Assembly (NCBI RefSeq): GCF_900109925.1
Contig: NZ_FOBW01000011.1
Location: forward strand, 62,001-126,000
From: Mesobacillus persicus
GTDB taxonomy: Bacteria > Bacillota > Bacilli > Bacillales > Cytobacillaceae
Reading direction: 5' to 3'
DNA: 64,000 bases
Below the pieces are notes generated by a model. It made no database searches, was not told where the DNA came from, and saw only the letters and a program-made list of their open reading frames with translations. The position numbers and the translations under genes are program-made. The stretch's first letter is position 1; every line of letters starts with the position of its first letter. This document shows positions 36,726 through 45,709 of the stretch, in pieces.

Positions 36726-36755
36726 AGCCGGGCGATTCTTTCACCCGGCTTTTTC
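36726..36755 (+). terminator. Terminator of ykyB
   Basis: Stem AGCCGGG / CCCGGCT with an 11-nt loop followed by TTTTC. Confidence 0.82.
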
Positions 36756-36815
36756 ATTTTTACCATTCAATGTCTTCATGGTAAAATAAGATAACTTATT
36801 GAAGGAGATACAACC

Positions 36816-37964
36816 GTGGAACATTTAATCAATCACAGAGTGAAGAATATAGAAATTTCGGGTATTCGCAAATTTTTCAATCTCGTTGCAGACGTCGAAG
36901 GAATGATTTCTTTAACGATTGGTCAGCCAGATTTCCCTACTCCTAATCATGTAAAGGAAGCCGGGAAGCAGGCAATTGACCACAACCAAACGACCTATAC
37001 TCATAACGCAGGGTTAATAGAGTTAAGAGAAGCTGCTGCAAACTTTTACAGGGAAAAGTATGGGTTAAATTATTCTCCGCAATCAGAAGTGATTATTACT
37101 ACTGGTGCTAGTCAGGCAATTGATATTGTTTTCAGGACCATCCTTGAAGAGGACACTGAAGTCATCCTTCCTGGGCCAGTATATCCTGGCTATGAACCAA
37201 TTATCAAACTATGTGGTGCAAAGCCTGTCTATGTCGATATTAGAGAAAATGATTTCCGATTTACTGCAACGATGATTGCCGAGCAGATTACAGAGAAAAC
37301 CAGATGTATCGTGCTCCCTTACCCATCGAACCCAACAGGAGTTAGCCTAACAGAACAAGAGTTGTCAGACATCGCTAAATTGGTAGAAGGAAAAGATATC
37401 TTTATTTTAGCGGATGAAATATATAGTGAACTTGCTTACGACAAGCCGCATGTTTCAGTAGCAAGTTTCCTTCGTGACCAGACAATCGTAATCAATGGCT
37501 TATCAAAGTCCCATTCAATGACAGGGTGGAGAGTTGGTATGGTGTTTGCTCCGGAGTACCTCTCAAAGCATATGCTAAAGGTACACCAGTATAATGTGAC
37601 CTGCGCGTCCTCTGTTTCTCAAGTAGCAGCAATCGCCGCCCTAACTGCCGGAATAAATGATGCAGTAGAAATGAAAACTGAGTATGTAAAAAGAAGGGAT
37701 TATGTCTATTCACGTCTAACGAAGATGGGACTTGATGTGGTAAAACCAGATGGAGCATTTTACTTCTTTGTCAAAATCCCTGATGAAGATACATCCTCAT
37801 TTGATTTTGCCCTCGATCTTGTTAACAAGGTAAAATTGGCTGTCGTGCCTGGTAGCGCGTTCTCAAACCTCGGAGAAGGGTATTTCCGACTTTCTTATGC
37901 CTATTCAATGGATATGCTTACAGAAGGGTTAAATCGTTTAGAAGCCTATTTAAACTTAAGATGA
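36816..37964 (+). CDS. patA: N-acetyl-LL-diaminopimelate aminotransferase PatA
   Basis: PLP-dependent class I/II aminotransferase of 382 residues. It has the N-terminal ISGIRKFFNLVADVEGMISLTIGQPDF (shown in part: SLTIGQPDFPTP), VLPYPSNPTGV, and the PLP lysine in NGLSKSHSMTGWR. In B. subtilis PatA converts N-acetyl-2-amino-6-oxopimelate to N-acetyl-LL-diaminopimelate, between DapH and DapL, both also in this window. The start is GTG 36816, 8 nt after AAGGAG. Confidence 0.9.
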   Translation: MEHLINHRVKNIEISGIRKFFNLVADVEGMISLTIGQPDFPTPNHVKEAGKQAIDHNQTTYTHNAGLIELREAAANFYREKYGLNYSPQSEVIITTGASQAIDIVFRTILEEDTEVILPGPVYPGYEPIIKLCGAKPVYVDIRENDFRFTATMIAEQITEKTRCIVLPYPSNPTGVSLTEQELSDIAKLVEGKDIFILADEIYSELAYDKPHVSVASFLRDQTIVINGLSKSHSMTGWRVGMVFAPEYLSKHMLKVHQYNVTCASSVSQVAAIAALTAGINDAVEMKTEYVKRRDYVYSRLTKMGLDVVKPDGAFYFFVKIPDEDTSSFDFALDLVNKVKLAVVPGSAFSNLGEGYFRLSYAYSMDMLTEGLNRLEAYLNLR

Positions 37965-38216
37965 GGGATGCACTTTATTGTTTCTTTTTTGTTGCTATAT
38001 ATGGGGTTTAATAAAATAAACGGTAAATCGGCCCTGAATTTGGAAACCTTTTAACATGGTGACATTCAATTCAATATGAAAATTCGCATGCTAATGGTTA
38101 TATCAATTGGTGTGCTACAAATGATATTTAACTCACAGGCTGGGTGTTGGATGTCTGAGGCAGATAAATGAAGCAGACATTCTTTTTTATTCTTCTTTGA
38201 GTAACCTCTGATTGTT
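37965..38216. other. Intergenic stretch after patA with a terminator-like hairpin
   Basis: A hairpin ATGTCTG / CAGACAT followed by TCTTTTTTATT lies near 38153-38193 and may end the patA transcript. A 31-codon frame (38076-38171, MKIRMLMVISIGVLQM...) runs into that hairpin but has a weak ribosome site; I do not call it as a gene. Confidence 0.45.
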
Positions 38217-38220
38217 TAAA

Positions 38221-38620
38221 TAAGGGGAATTTTTCCCGTTAGCCTGCAGAATAGGGCCCTTTTCAAAGGAAATAAGGGGAGTTTTTCCCGTTATGGCAAA
38301 GCAAAATGGTCCATTTTCATGTTTTCGGAGTAAATAGGGGGAATCTTTCCCTCTATCCACTCTTTTTTTCGTACTATTTCCTCAATAAGAGGAATTTCTC
38401 CCTTTATTTTAGTAGCTTTTTTCCTGATGATTCTTGAAGACTTTGAAATCACTTAATCGGTGTTTATCACGGTATAAAAAATGCTTGGAGCATGTAATTC
38501 GTCTCCAAGCATTTTTCTTTGCTGATTTACTTGCCAAACTGTTTAATTCTAGTACGAATTACAATAGTAAGCAATGTTAATTGGTATTTTGTATTTCAGA
38601 ACAGAACCCTTTAGTTATAT
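38221..38620 (+). repeat. Palindrome-array repeat, family 2 (copy 1)
   Basis: Four short hairpins, H1 38221-38241, H2 38273-38293, H3 38334-38356 and H4 38384-38408, followed by a terminator stem (38477-38516) and an A/T-rich tail. About 400 bp in all, aligning over its length with 47900-48300. It lies between convergent patA and ykwC. Confidence 0.85.
38477..38516. terminator. Bidirectional terminator inside family-2 copy 1
   Basis: Stem AAAAATGCTTGGAG / CTCCAAGCATTTTT with a 12-nt loop; U-rich on both strands. Confidence 0.85.
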
Positions 38621-38640
38621 GCGGAAACGATTTTTTTAGC

Positions 38641-39519
38641 TTATTGATTCCAATACTTATAAAGTGCCTGAGTACCGCGATCGCTTAACCCTTCATCCGC
38701 TAATTGCTTATATAAAGATTTCGCTAGCGATAAACCAGGTAGTTCTAAGCCCATTCTTTCTGCTTCTTCGAGAGCAATGCTCATATCTTTTATAAAATGT
38801 TTAATCATAAAACCAGGTTCAAAGTCACCATTAATGACTCTTGGGGCTAGATTTGATAGTGACCAGCTCCCTGCTGCACCCGTCGTAATCGTCTCCAACA
38901 CCTTTTCTGGGTCTAAACCAGCCTTCTCAGCATAAACAACAGCTTCAGTCACACCAATCATATTTGAAGCTATTGCGATTTGATTGCACATTTTTGTATG
39001 CTGTCCTGCTCCAGCCTTTCCCTGCAGAATAATATTCGTTCCCATTATTTTTAAAATTGGTTCTATTTGATTAAAGATTTCCTCGTCTCCACCAACCATG
39101 ATGGCTAATCTTGCTTCCTTCGCACCGATGTCACCACCAGAAACAGGCGCATCAAAAGCGAACATCCCTTTCTTACGAGCTTCCTGATGAATTCTTTCTG
39201 CAAGACTTGGTGTCGACGTCGTCATATCAATTAAATATGTATTTTCTCGACCGTTCGTTACAAGGCCCTCTTCCCCAAGATAAACTTCTTCTACATCTGA
39301 TGGGTAGCCAACAATGGTAATAATTACGTTCGCTTTCTCTGCAATCTCCTTTGTAGTTGCAGCCCATACAGCTCCCTTGTCCAGCAATTCTTTTGCTTTT
39401 TCCTTTGTTCTTGTATAGACGTATACTGGATAGCCAGCATTAAGTAAATGGCCTGCCATACTTTTCCCCATAACTCCTGTACCAATAAAACCAATACTCG
39501 TATTTTCTGTCGTTAGCAC
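38641..39519 (-). CDS. ykwC: 3-hydroxyisobutyrate dehydrogenase family protein YkwC
   Basis: Beta-hydroxyacid dehydrogenase of 292 residues. It has the NAD(P)-binding IGFIGTGVMGKSMAGHL, the substrate-binding DAPVSGGDIGAKEARL and the catalytic lysine in GAGQHTKMCNQI. The exact substrate (hydroxyisobutyrate, tartronate semialdehyde or other) cannot be read from the sequence. The start is GTG behind GGGGAGG. It is 27 nt below the SDR gene on the same strand, forming a likely two-gene operon. Confidence 0.87.
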   Translation of the reverse strand: MLTTENTSIGFIGTGVMGKSMAGHLLNAGYPVYVYTRTKEKAKELLDKGAVWAATTKEIAEKANVIITIVGYPSDVEEVYLGEEGLVTNGRENTYLIDMTTSTPSLAERIHQEARKKGMFAFDAPVSGGDIGAKEARLAIMVGGDEEIFNQIEPILKIMGTNIILQGKAGAGQHTKMCNQIAIASNMIGVTEAVVYAEKAGLDPEKVLETITTGAAGSWSLSNLAPRVINGDFEPGFMIKHFIKDMSIALEEAERMGLELPGLSLAKSLYKQLADEGLSDRGTQALYKYWNQ

Positions 39520-39546
39520 AAAAAAACCTCCCCAAGAATTTTTCTA

Positions 39547-40326
39547 TTAAATAGATTTTACCATTCCCCCGTCAACGAGAAAGGAGCTTCCTGTCATATA
39601 CGAATTAGCTTCAGAAGCTAAAAATACAACTACTTTGGCGAATTCCTCTGGTTGTCCATACCTTGTTAGCGGGATTGCCTTTTTTGAATTCGACTCTACC
39701 TCTTCTCTAGATAGACCAAGCTTGTCGGCATTAAATTGATCTAGATGTTTAACCCTGTCTGTAGCAATTTTCCCTGGGGCAACCGTATTAATTAGGATAT
39801 TAAAGCGTGCAAATTCTTGTGATAAGGTTTTCGTAAGCCCTACAATTCCTGTCCTAAAGGTATTTGATAAAATCAACCCGGGAATTGGTTCTTTGATTGA
39901 AGAAGAGGCGATATTAATGATTTTTCCACCGTGTTCCTTTAAATAAGGAAGAGCCTCGCGTATCAATCGAATATAAGATAATAAATTTAGTTCAAACGAA
40001 TGTTGCCAATCCTCATCAGATATTTCTTCAAATGAACCTGCTGGAGGACCACCTGCATTATTGACTAAGATATCAATTGTTCCAAACTTCTGGACAGCTA
40101 GATCCATTAAGCTTTTAATATCATCTGGTTTTGTGATATCCGTCTGGTGATATTCAACTGAACCATATTCACGTAATTCATTGGCAACCTTTTGAAGTTT
40201 CGCCTCATCCCTGCCTGAAATAACGACCTTAGCGCCTTCCTTTAACAGTTCTTCTGCAACTGCACGGCCTAATCCCTGACTTGATGCAACCACTACTGCC
40301 GTCTTCCCTCTTAAATGTAAGTCCAT
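39547..40326 (-). CDS. Atypical short-chain dehydrogenase/reductase
   Basis: SDR-fold protein of 259 residues with a modified glycine loop VVVASSQGLGRAVAEELL, LVNNAGGPP and IINIASSS (the conserved Ser). Where classical SDRs carry YxxxK, this protein has SNTFR: aligned from the following GLTK, Tyr becomes Ser and Lys becomes Arg. The C-terminal VDGGMVKSI is normal. It therefore belongs to a divergent SDR subgroup whose reaction is uncertain. ATG follows AGGAGG by 8 nt. Confidence 0.82.
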   Translation of the reverse strand: MDLHLRGKTAVVVASSQGLGRAVAEELLKEGAKVVISGRDEAKLQKVANELREYGSVEYHQTDITKPDDIKSLMDLAVQKFGTIDILVNNAGGPPAGSFEEISDEDWQHSFELNLLSYIRLIREALPYLKEHGGKIINIASSSIKEPIPGLILSNTFRTGIVGLTKTLSQEFARFNILINTVAPGKIATDRVKHLDQFNADKLGLSREEVESNSKKAIPLTRYGQPEEFAKVVVFLASEANSYMTGSSFLVDGGMVKSI

Positions 40327-40445
40327 TTACCATACCTCCTATTCCCTTTTATTGTTATTATAGAAGGTTTAGAGCTGGAATTCATTTGTTTTAAAGAATT
40401 TCTTATTAATGTCCACCATCCAAAGGATCTCAAAAACCAAAAAAA

Positions 40446-40472
40446 GACCGGCTGTCATATGACAACCGGCCA
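40446..40472 (-). terminator. Terminator of ptsHI
   Basis: Stem CCGGCTGTCA / TGACAACCGG with one mismatch; the minus strand continues with a long T-run. It lies about 110 nt below ptsI. Confidence 0.82.
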
Positions 40473-40580
40473 AGTCTGGGGGAAAATGAGAATGATTAGC
40501 TTAACTTTAGTTTTACCAAAGTGCTTACTTATTTATACCCGCAAACATAAAATTAAAACAAAATAATTATTACAATTATA

Positions 40581-42296
40581 TTACAAAGAAATAGCAGCGT
40601 TTACAGCTTCGACAACTTCCTCTGTTGTCCCCATTTCAATAACCTTTGAGGCCAATGTTTCCATATCTGATTTAGATAGATCTTTAATTATGGATCTAGC
40701 TTTCAGAATAGAAGTTGCACTCATCGAAAACTCATCCAATCCCAACCCAATAAGAATTGGAATCGCCGTCTCATCTCCAGCCATTTCTCCACACATACCT
40801 GCCCATTTTCCTTCCTTATGAGCCGCATCAATCACCATTTTAACCAGGCGAAGAATTGATGGGTTATAAGGCTGGTACAGATATGAAACTTGTTGGTTCA
40901 TTCGGTCAGCAGCCATTGTATATTGAATAAGGTCATTGGTTCCAATACTAAAGAAATCTACCTCTTTAGCAAATTGGTCGGCAATAACGGCTGTCGATGG
41001 AATCTCAACCATAATACCTAACTCAATTTTTTCAGCGAGCTGAACTCCTTCTGTCTGAAGCTTTTGCTTCTCTTCCTCAAGAATTGCCTTCGCTTGCCTG
41101 AATTCATCCAAAGTGGCAATCATAGGGAACATGATTTTTAAATTCCCATATACACTTGCTCGGAGAAGCGCACGTAGCTGGGTGCGGAAAATCTCCTGTT
41201 CCTCCAGACAAAGACGGATTGCTCTATAACCTAGAAATGGATTCATTTCTTTAGGCAGGTTTAAATAAGGAAGTTCCTTATCTCCACCGATATCAAGAGT
41301 TCTAACAACGACCGGCTTTCCGCCCATACCTTCTAGAACCGCTTTATAGGCAGTGAATTGTTCTTCTTCAGTTGGAAGTTGATCACGGTCCATATAAAGG
41401 AATTCTGTTCGATATAACCCAACTGCTTCGCCACCGTTTTCTACTACACCTTTGAGATCCTTAGGAGTCCCAATATTTGCAGCTAGTTCAACATGATGTC
41501 CATCGGCGGTCACTGTTTTTTCATTCACAAGTTTGGCCCATTCTTCTTTTTGTTTTGCATAGGCCTCTTGTTGTTGCTTATATTCCTCTAGCATCTCAGG
41601 AGTTGGGTTAATATGAACTTCCCCTTTTATTCCATCAACAACAACAAGATCTCCATTAGTAATTTCTTTTGTAGCTGTCTTCGTTCCTACTACAGCAGGA
41701 ATCTCCATTGAACGAGCCATAATCGCTGAATGAGAGGTTCTACCACCAATATCAGTTGTAAACCCTTTTACAAACTCACGATTAAGCTGAGCCGTATCAG
41801 AAGGGGTCAAATCTTCCGCAACAATAATGACTTCTTCTGTAACCATACTTGGGTTTGGAATCTGAATCCCAAGCAAATGGGCCAATACACGTTTAGTCAC
41901 ATCGCGGATATCCGCTGCACGTTCTTTCATGTATTCATTATCCATGGACTCAAACATAGAAACAAACATGTCCGCTGTTTCCTTCAGGGCATGCTCTGCG
42001 TTTACTTTTTCGGTTTTTATTTTATCTTCAATAGGCGAAATGAGTTCAGGATCACTTAATACTAGTAAATGAGCTTCGAAAATGGCTGCTTTATCAGCAC
42101 CTAATTCTTTATCAGCTCGAATCCGAATCTGATCTAGTTCACCTTTTGCTGTATAGAGGGCAGCTTGAAATCGTGCAATTTCATCCTCAGCTGAATCAAC
42201 CTTTTTTTGCTCAAACGAAAAGTCCGGTTCAACCAGGCGATATGCCTTCGCTATAGCAATACCATTCGAAGCAGCTATACCATGCAGAAAACTCAT
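40581..42296 (-). CDS. ptsI: PTS enzyme I
   Basis: Phosphoenolpyruvate-protein phosphotransferase of 571 residues, the first enzyme of PTS sugar uptake. It carries the phospho-His swivel domain [13 protein letters not shown] (about residues 183-195), the PEP-binding [13 protein letters not shown] and the C-terminal TIM-barrel with MCGEMAGD. Its ATG overlaps the ptsH stop by one base, so the two are translationally coupled. No ptsG is adjacent. Confidence 0.97.
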   Translation of the reverse strand: MSFLHGIAASNGIAIAKAYRLVEPDFSFEQKKVDSAEDEIARFQAALYTAKGELDQIRIRADKELGADKAAIFEAHLLVLSDPELISPIEDKIKTEKVNAEHALKETADMFVSMFESMDNEYMKERAADIRDVTKRVLAHLLGIQIPNPSMVTEEVIIVAEDLTPSDTAQLNREFVKGFTTDIGGRTSHSAIMARSMEIPAVVGTKTATKEITNGDLVVVDGIKGEVHINPTPEMLEEYKQQQEAYAKQKEEWAKLVNEKTVTADGHHVELAANIGTPKDLKGVVENGGEAVGLYRTEFLYMDRDQLPTEEEQFTAYKAVLEGMGGKPVVVRTLDIGGDKELPYLNLPKEMNPFLGYRAIRLCLEEQEIFRTQLRALLRASVYGNLKIMFPMIATLDEFRQAKAILEEEKQKLQTEGVQLAEKIELGIMVEIPSTAVIADQFAKEVDFFSIGTNDLIQYTMAADRMNQQVSYLYQPYNPSILRLVKMVIDAAHKEGKWAGMCGEMAGDETAIPILIGLGLDEFSMSATSILKARSIIKDLSKSDMETLASKVIEMGTTEEVVEAVNAAISL

Positions 42297-42559
42297 TATT
42301 CAGCTAGCCCTTCTCTTTTAAGAGTCTCTTCAATAGTGTTTAAAGCATCCGCTTCATCGCTACCTTCAGCAATGATTGTAATGTCAGCGCCTTGTCCAAT
42401 TCCAAGGGACATAACACCCATGATTGACTTTAAATTGACCTTTTTTTCTTTGTATTGTAGGTGAACTTCAGAATCGAATTTACTTGCAGCTTGTACCAAT
42501 AAGGTTGCTGGGCGTGCATGAATCCCTGTTTCTGCAATGACTTTAAAGCTTTTTTCCAT
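42296..42559 (-). CDS. ptsH: HPr phosphocarrier protein
   Basis: Small PTS phosphocarrier, 87 residues. The catalytic His15 lies in [12 protein letters not shown], and the regulatory Ser46 in [16 protein letters not shown], so it can be phosphorylated by HPr kinase and serve as CcpA co-repressor. ATG follows AAAGGAG by 10 nt. Confidence 0.97.
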   Translation of the reverse strand: MEKSFKVIAETGIHARPATLLVQAASKFDSEVHLQYKEKKVNLKSIMGVMSLGIGQGADITIIAEGSDEADALNTIEETLKREGLAE

Positions 42560-42893
42560 ACGAAATCAAACTCCTTTAAAATAAATATATATAGGTGAAA
42601 TACATGATGCGTATAACCCCAAAGTCAACCTCAGGCTATCTTCTAGTAGTTTACCCAATTAGACGATTGATTCACACCAAATATTTTTCCAATCGTTTCC
42701 TAAATGAAATATGTAGGCATCAATCATTTCTGTCAAACGATCAATTATCACCATCAACAGAATAGCACGGTTAATGACAGTAAACAACAAAAAAAGCTTG
42801 ATTTATAGACGTTTATTCGACATTTCACAATGAAGCGTTTTCATTATAAAACATTCAATATCTTTCAAAAATAATCATTAATTGCAAATCCAT
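42560..42893. other. Non-coding upstream region of ptsH
   Basis: No gene seen. It contains a candidate ptsH promoter (next entry). No RAT-type antiterminator hairpin was recognised. Confidence 0.5.
42708..42736 (-). promoter_or_regulatory. Candidate promoter of ptsHI
   Basis: Minus-strand -35 TTGACA (42731-42736) and -10 CATATT (42708-42713), 17-nt spacer. The -35 is perfect, the -10 is weak (4 of 6). Confidence 0.4.
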
Positions 42894-43088
42894 TTAACTT
42901 CTTGCTTCCTTCAAATATTCGTAAATGACTTCGCCTCCACGCTGAGCAATTCCGCGGAAATATTTAAAATCTGGTCTTTCCATTAATACTTGCCGAAACA
43001 ACAAAAATTCTTCTTTTGATACATGGAACTCCGAGAGCTCGCCGTCCTTAAGTTGGTTCAGAACTTGATTTATCTCTTCCTTATTCAT
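42894..43088 (-). CDS. Small hypothetical protein
   Basis: I do not recognise this 64-residue soluble, helical protein: MNKEEINQVLNQLKDGELSE... ending QRGGEVIYEYLKEARS. ATG 43088 follows GGGAG by 10 nt; the frame continues upstream to 43205 with a hydrophobic segment but no ribosome site. A cre-like sequence at 43169-43182 lies about 80 nt upstream. It is divergent from ykvS. Confidence 0.6.
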   Translation of the reverse strand: MNKEEINQVLNQLKDGELSEFHVSKEEFLLFRQVLMERPDFKYFRGIAQRGGEVIYEYLKEARS

Positions 43089-43168
43089 TTTGGATTCACT
43101 CCCGAATCTAAGATTAAATCTCATCATACATACAAGTGTTCCTATTGTCCATAAAATATTCATAATTA

Positions 43169-43182
43169 TAAAAGCGTTTTCA
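43169..43182. promoter_or_regulatory. cre-like sequence upstream of the 42894-43088 gene
   Basis: TGAAAACGCTTTTA on the minus strand matches TGWAANCGNTNWCA at 13 of 14 positions. It lies between the divergent small gene and ykvS. Confidence 0.4.
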
Positions 43183-43340
43183 AAAAAGGATTGAATATTT
43201 GGCAATTATTAGATATGGTAATAATAATTATTTTAACCGCAATACAAAAAAAGGAAAAAAAGCAGTATTTTCGTTCCGACATAGACAAGTAAAGGGGAGC
43301 TGCTTTAATTGCGGAAAACCGAGAGATAGGGGAGAGTTCT

Positions 43341-43532
43341 TTGAAAAAAGCACAAGTGGGAAATGTTGTTGAATTCAGGGAAGGCCTACAGGGAATTGTA
43401 GAGAAAGTAAATGAAAACTCTGTAATTGTTGATTTGACCTATATGGATAATTACCGAGATCTTGAATTAGACCAAAGAACAGTCATTAACCATAAAAATT
43501 ATACAATCGTAAGAGAAACCACCTTTCAATAA
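43341..43532 (+). CDS. ykvS: YkvS family protein (DUF2187)
   Basis: A 63-residue beta-rich protein, MKKAQVGNVVEFREGLQGIV..., with SVIVDLTYMDNYRDLELDQRTV, fitting the DUF2187/YkvS family of small KOW/SH3-like proteins. Function unknown. The start is TTG 43341, 6 nt after GGGGAG. A Rho-independent terminator follows. Confidence 0.8.
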   Translation: MKKAQVGNVVEFREGLQGIVEKVNENSVIVDLTYMDNYRDLELDQRTVINHKNYTIVRETTFQ

Positions 43533-43542
43533 ATGTTCCGGA

Positions 43543-43573
43543 CAAGAAGCTCAAAACGAGCTTCTTGCTTTTT
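43543..43573 (+). terminator. Terminator of ykvS
   Basis: Perfect 10-bp stem CAAGAAGCTC / GAGCTTCTTG with a 5-nt loop, then CTTTTT. Confidence 0.85.
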
Positions 43574-43743
43574 AAGCCCTTACCAACGGTAGATAAAATA
43601 GCTTTACCCCGCCCCTTCCCAATTTCGTTATATTAAGAGGTCTACCCGAATTTTCTCCTTATTAAAAGAAACCTCCTTTTCTTTTAACAAAACGAAACAT
43701 TTTTTGATACAATAATGTTTGTTTGTAGAAAGGAGCTTACTTC

Positions 43744-44352
43744 ATGAAAAAAGTGATTTCCGACCGTCGTCTCGTTTTCGGTTATATACTTGTCCACCTT
43801 TTACTATATTTTAGCTTCAACCAAGAAAAGGTGTTTTGGTATATCTTCACAGCCTCAATGCTTATCCTGATTAGTTATACAATTTTAAATGAGACCAAGG
43901 TCGATGGACCGAATAAAAACTATTTTGTTATTGGTATTCTTTCTGGTATCGCTTTGTACGGTGTCTTTTGGTTAGGAGACGCTCTCATTACTCTTCTCAA
44001 CCTGCCCCTAAGCGGTCAAATATCAAAATTATATAATTTATTTTCTCCTGAAAATGCATGGCATTATCTGGTTTTAATTTTAATTATCGCACCGGGAGAA
44101 GAAATTTTCTGGCGGGGTTTTATTCAAAAAAGAATCTTGAGAAGTACTGATGCAAGGACAAGCATCCTTCTATCAACTTTGCTATATGCCTCCGTTCAAA
44201 TACATTCAGGTGAGTTCATTCTTATATTAGCTGCATTGACTGGCGGGGTTGTCTGGGGTGCCCTTTACGCTTGGAAGAGGAATATACGTCTCGTTGTCTT
44301 ATCACATATTGTATTCGATTTATTGTTATTTGTTTTTCTCCCTTTAAGATGA
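43744..44352 (+). CDS. CPBP-family intramembrane metalloprotease
   Basis: Membrane protein of 202 residues with six or so helices and the CPBP (Abi) motifs: APGEEIFWRGFIQKR (Glu-Glu and Arg of motif 1, about residue 118) and VLSHIVFDLLLF (His of a later motif). These proteases resemble CAAX prenyl protease Rce1 and in bacteria are linked to bacteriocin immunity or signalling; the target here is unknown. ATG follows AAAGGAG by 9 nt. Confidence 0.85.
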   Translation: MKKVISDRRLVFGYILVHLLLYFSFNQEKVFWYIFTASMLILISYTILNETKVDGPNKNYFVIGILSGIALYGVFWLGDALITLLNLPLSGQISKLYNLFSPENAWHYLVLILIIAPGEEIFWRGFIQKRILRSTDARTSILLSTLLYASVQIHSGEFILILAALTGGVVWGALYAWKRNIRLVVLSHIVFDLLLFVFLPLR

Positions 44353-44356
44353 TACA

Positions 44357-44387
44357 AAAAGAGCTCGGCTTAAGCCGAGCTTTTTTA
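44357..44387. terminator. Bidirectional terminator between the CPBP gene and ykvI
   Basis: Stem AGCTCGGC / GCCGAGCT with TTAA loop, flanked by A-run and T-run. Confidence 0.88.
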
Positions 44388-44394
44388 CGTGTTG

Positions 44395-45453
44395 CTATTT
44401 AGGCTTTGCCTCTTTATTGGGCTTAAAGGGCTTCATCCATAACAGTACAATAAAAATTAGACTGATATTACCAAATAAAGGATAAAGGTAAGCGAGCAAA
44501 GTGCTGTACTCGAATTGACTAACTAAGTAACAAAAGATAAATATTCCTATTACAATGACAAGACTAGGCAGAGGGAGATATTTTTTTATTTGCCTTTCTA
44601 AACCAAAAATATTTCCAATCACCGATGTGAAGATTTCCCCATAAATAATTAGGATAAATATCCAATATAGACCTGAAGCAAGGTTTTTCATAATGGTTGC
44701 CATCGGAATTTCATAGGTCTCTAAGCCTGGAAGCATGATTAATGTGAAGTGCCCCATTAGGAGAATTAAAGTTAGCGCAATACCACCAAGAATTCCTCCC
44801 CACTTTACTGTTTTGTCATCCTTTACTTCCCCAGCAACTGGCACAAGGACGGCCTGTGCTAGCGATAGATTAAACGCTGTATATGTAAAGGGAGCTACAA
44901 CAGATTTCCATCCATCTTCCGAAGCAGGGACAAATAAAGCTTGTTCAAGAAATCCAGGAAGTTTTATCGTTAAAAACAGCAAGATAAAACTAAAGATAAT
45001 CATCATTGGGACGACAAAAGAGTTTACCGCAAATAACCCCTTAATGCCTAGAACCATGACTAAAATGGATAGTACAATTGTAAACATAATCCCTAGATTC
45101 TTTGGGACTCCAAGCTGCTCTTGAAATACAGCGCCTGCACCTGAAAGCATGACAGCACAAACGCCAAGTAGCATAAAAAGCATAACGATATTTATGACTC
45201 TCCCAATTGCCTTTCCAAATAAGTACTCGTTAAATTGTTCGTATGAAGTTGCACCAATATATGCAGAAATTCTCATTAATTTCGAACCCATAAATATAAG
45301 TAGATATCCACTCATTAAGATCCCGATTAAACCAATGAAGCCGAAGCGAGAAAAGAATTCAACAATCTCTCTTCCTGTTGCAAAACCGGCTCCAACCACC
45401 GTCCCTACATATACGGCTGCAATCTGAAACGCGGCTCCCCAGTTTGTCCTCAC
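44395..45453 (-). CDS. ykvI: YkvI-family membrane transporter-like protein
   Basis: Membrane protein of 352 residues with about ten helices, starting TNWGAAFQIAAVYVGTVVGAGFATGREI; the GAGFATG break in helix 1 is typical of LeuT-fold (APC-type) transporters. It matches YkvI by size and neighbourhood. Substrate unknown. The start is GTG 45453 behind AAGGAGGGAG; the longer frame from 45609 adds an unrelated hydrophobic stretch without a ribosome site. Confidence 0.82.
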   Translation of the reverse strand: MRTNWGAAFQIAAVYVGTVVGAGFATGREIVEFFSRFGFIGLIGILMSGYLLIFMGSKLMRISAYIGATSYEQFNEYLFGKAIGRVINIVMLFMLLGVCAVMLSGAGAVFQEQLGVPKNLGIMFTIVLSILVMVLGIKGLFAVNSFVVPMMIIFSFILLFLTIKLPGFLEQALFVPASEDGWKSVVAPFTYTAFNLSLAQAVLVPVAGEVKDDKTVKWGGILGGIALTLILLMGHFTLIMLPGLETYEIPMATIMKNLASGLYWIFILIIYGEIFTSVIGNIFGLERQIKKYLPLPSLVIVIGIFIFCYLVSQFEYSTLLAYLYPLFGNISLIFIVLLWMKPFKPNKEAKPK

Positions 45454-45614
45454 GCAACTCCCTCCTTGTTTCCAATATATGAAGCTAGAGACAAACCATG
45501 ACAAGCTTTTTAAATTAGGCTCGGTGTTAAAGCTTATTGCGAGTAAACTCAACAGCAATATGTAACAGAACGATAATGAGGTAGAATAGGAAAAATTTCT
45601 CTTAAGCAAAAGTC

Positions 45615-45643
45615 TTGAAAGTCAAAAAAGGTCAGATTATAAT
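45615..45643 (+). promoter_or_regulatory. SigA promoter of clpE
   Basis: -35 TTGAAA (45615-45620) and -10 TATAAT (45638-45643), 17-nt spacer. A CtsR box fills the spacer. Confidence 0.85.
45620..45636 (+). promoter_or_regulatory. CtsR box 1 of clpE
   Basis: AGTCAAAAAAGGTCAGA matches RGTCAAANANRGTCAAA at 16 of 17 positions and lies between the -35 and -10. Confidence 0.82.
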
Positions 45644-45655
45644 AAAAACAAAATT

Positions 45656-45672
45656 AGTCAAATATAGTCAAA
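45656..45672 (+). promoter_or_regulatory. CtsR box 2 of clpE
   Basis: AGTCAAATATAGTCAAA is a perfect CtsR heptad repeat just downstream of the transcription start. A further GTCAAA half-site follows it. Confidence 0.88.
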
Positions 45673-45709
45673 GTCAAATTAACCTAATATCCCTAAGGAG
45701 GAATGTTAA

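Noticed and set aside
42828-42844. cre site upstream of ptsH (ATGAAGCGTTTTCAT)
   Set aside because: One base short of the cre spacing, so the half-sites are out of register.
43319-43341. Six-codon leader peptide (TTG start) before ykvS
   Set aside because: Very short, no attenuator structure and no codon bias; probably chance.
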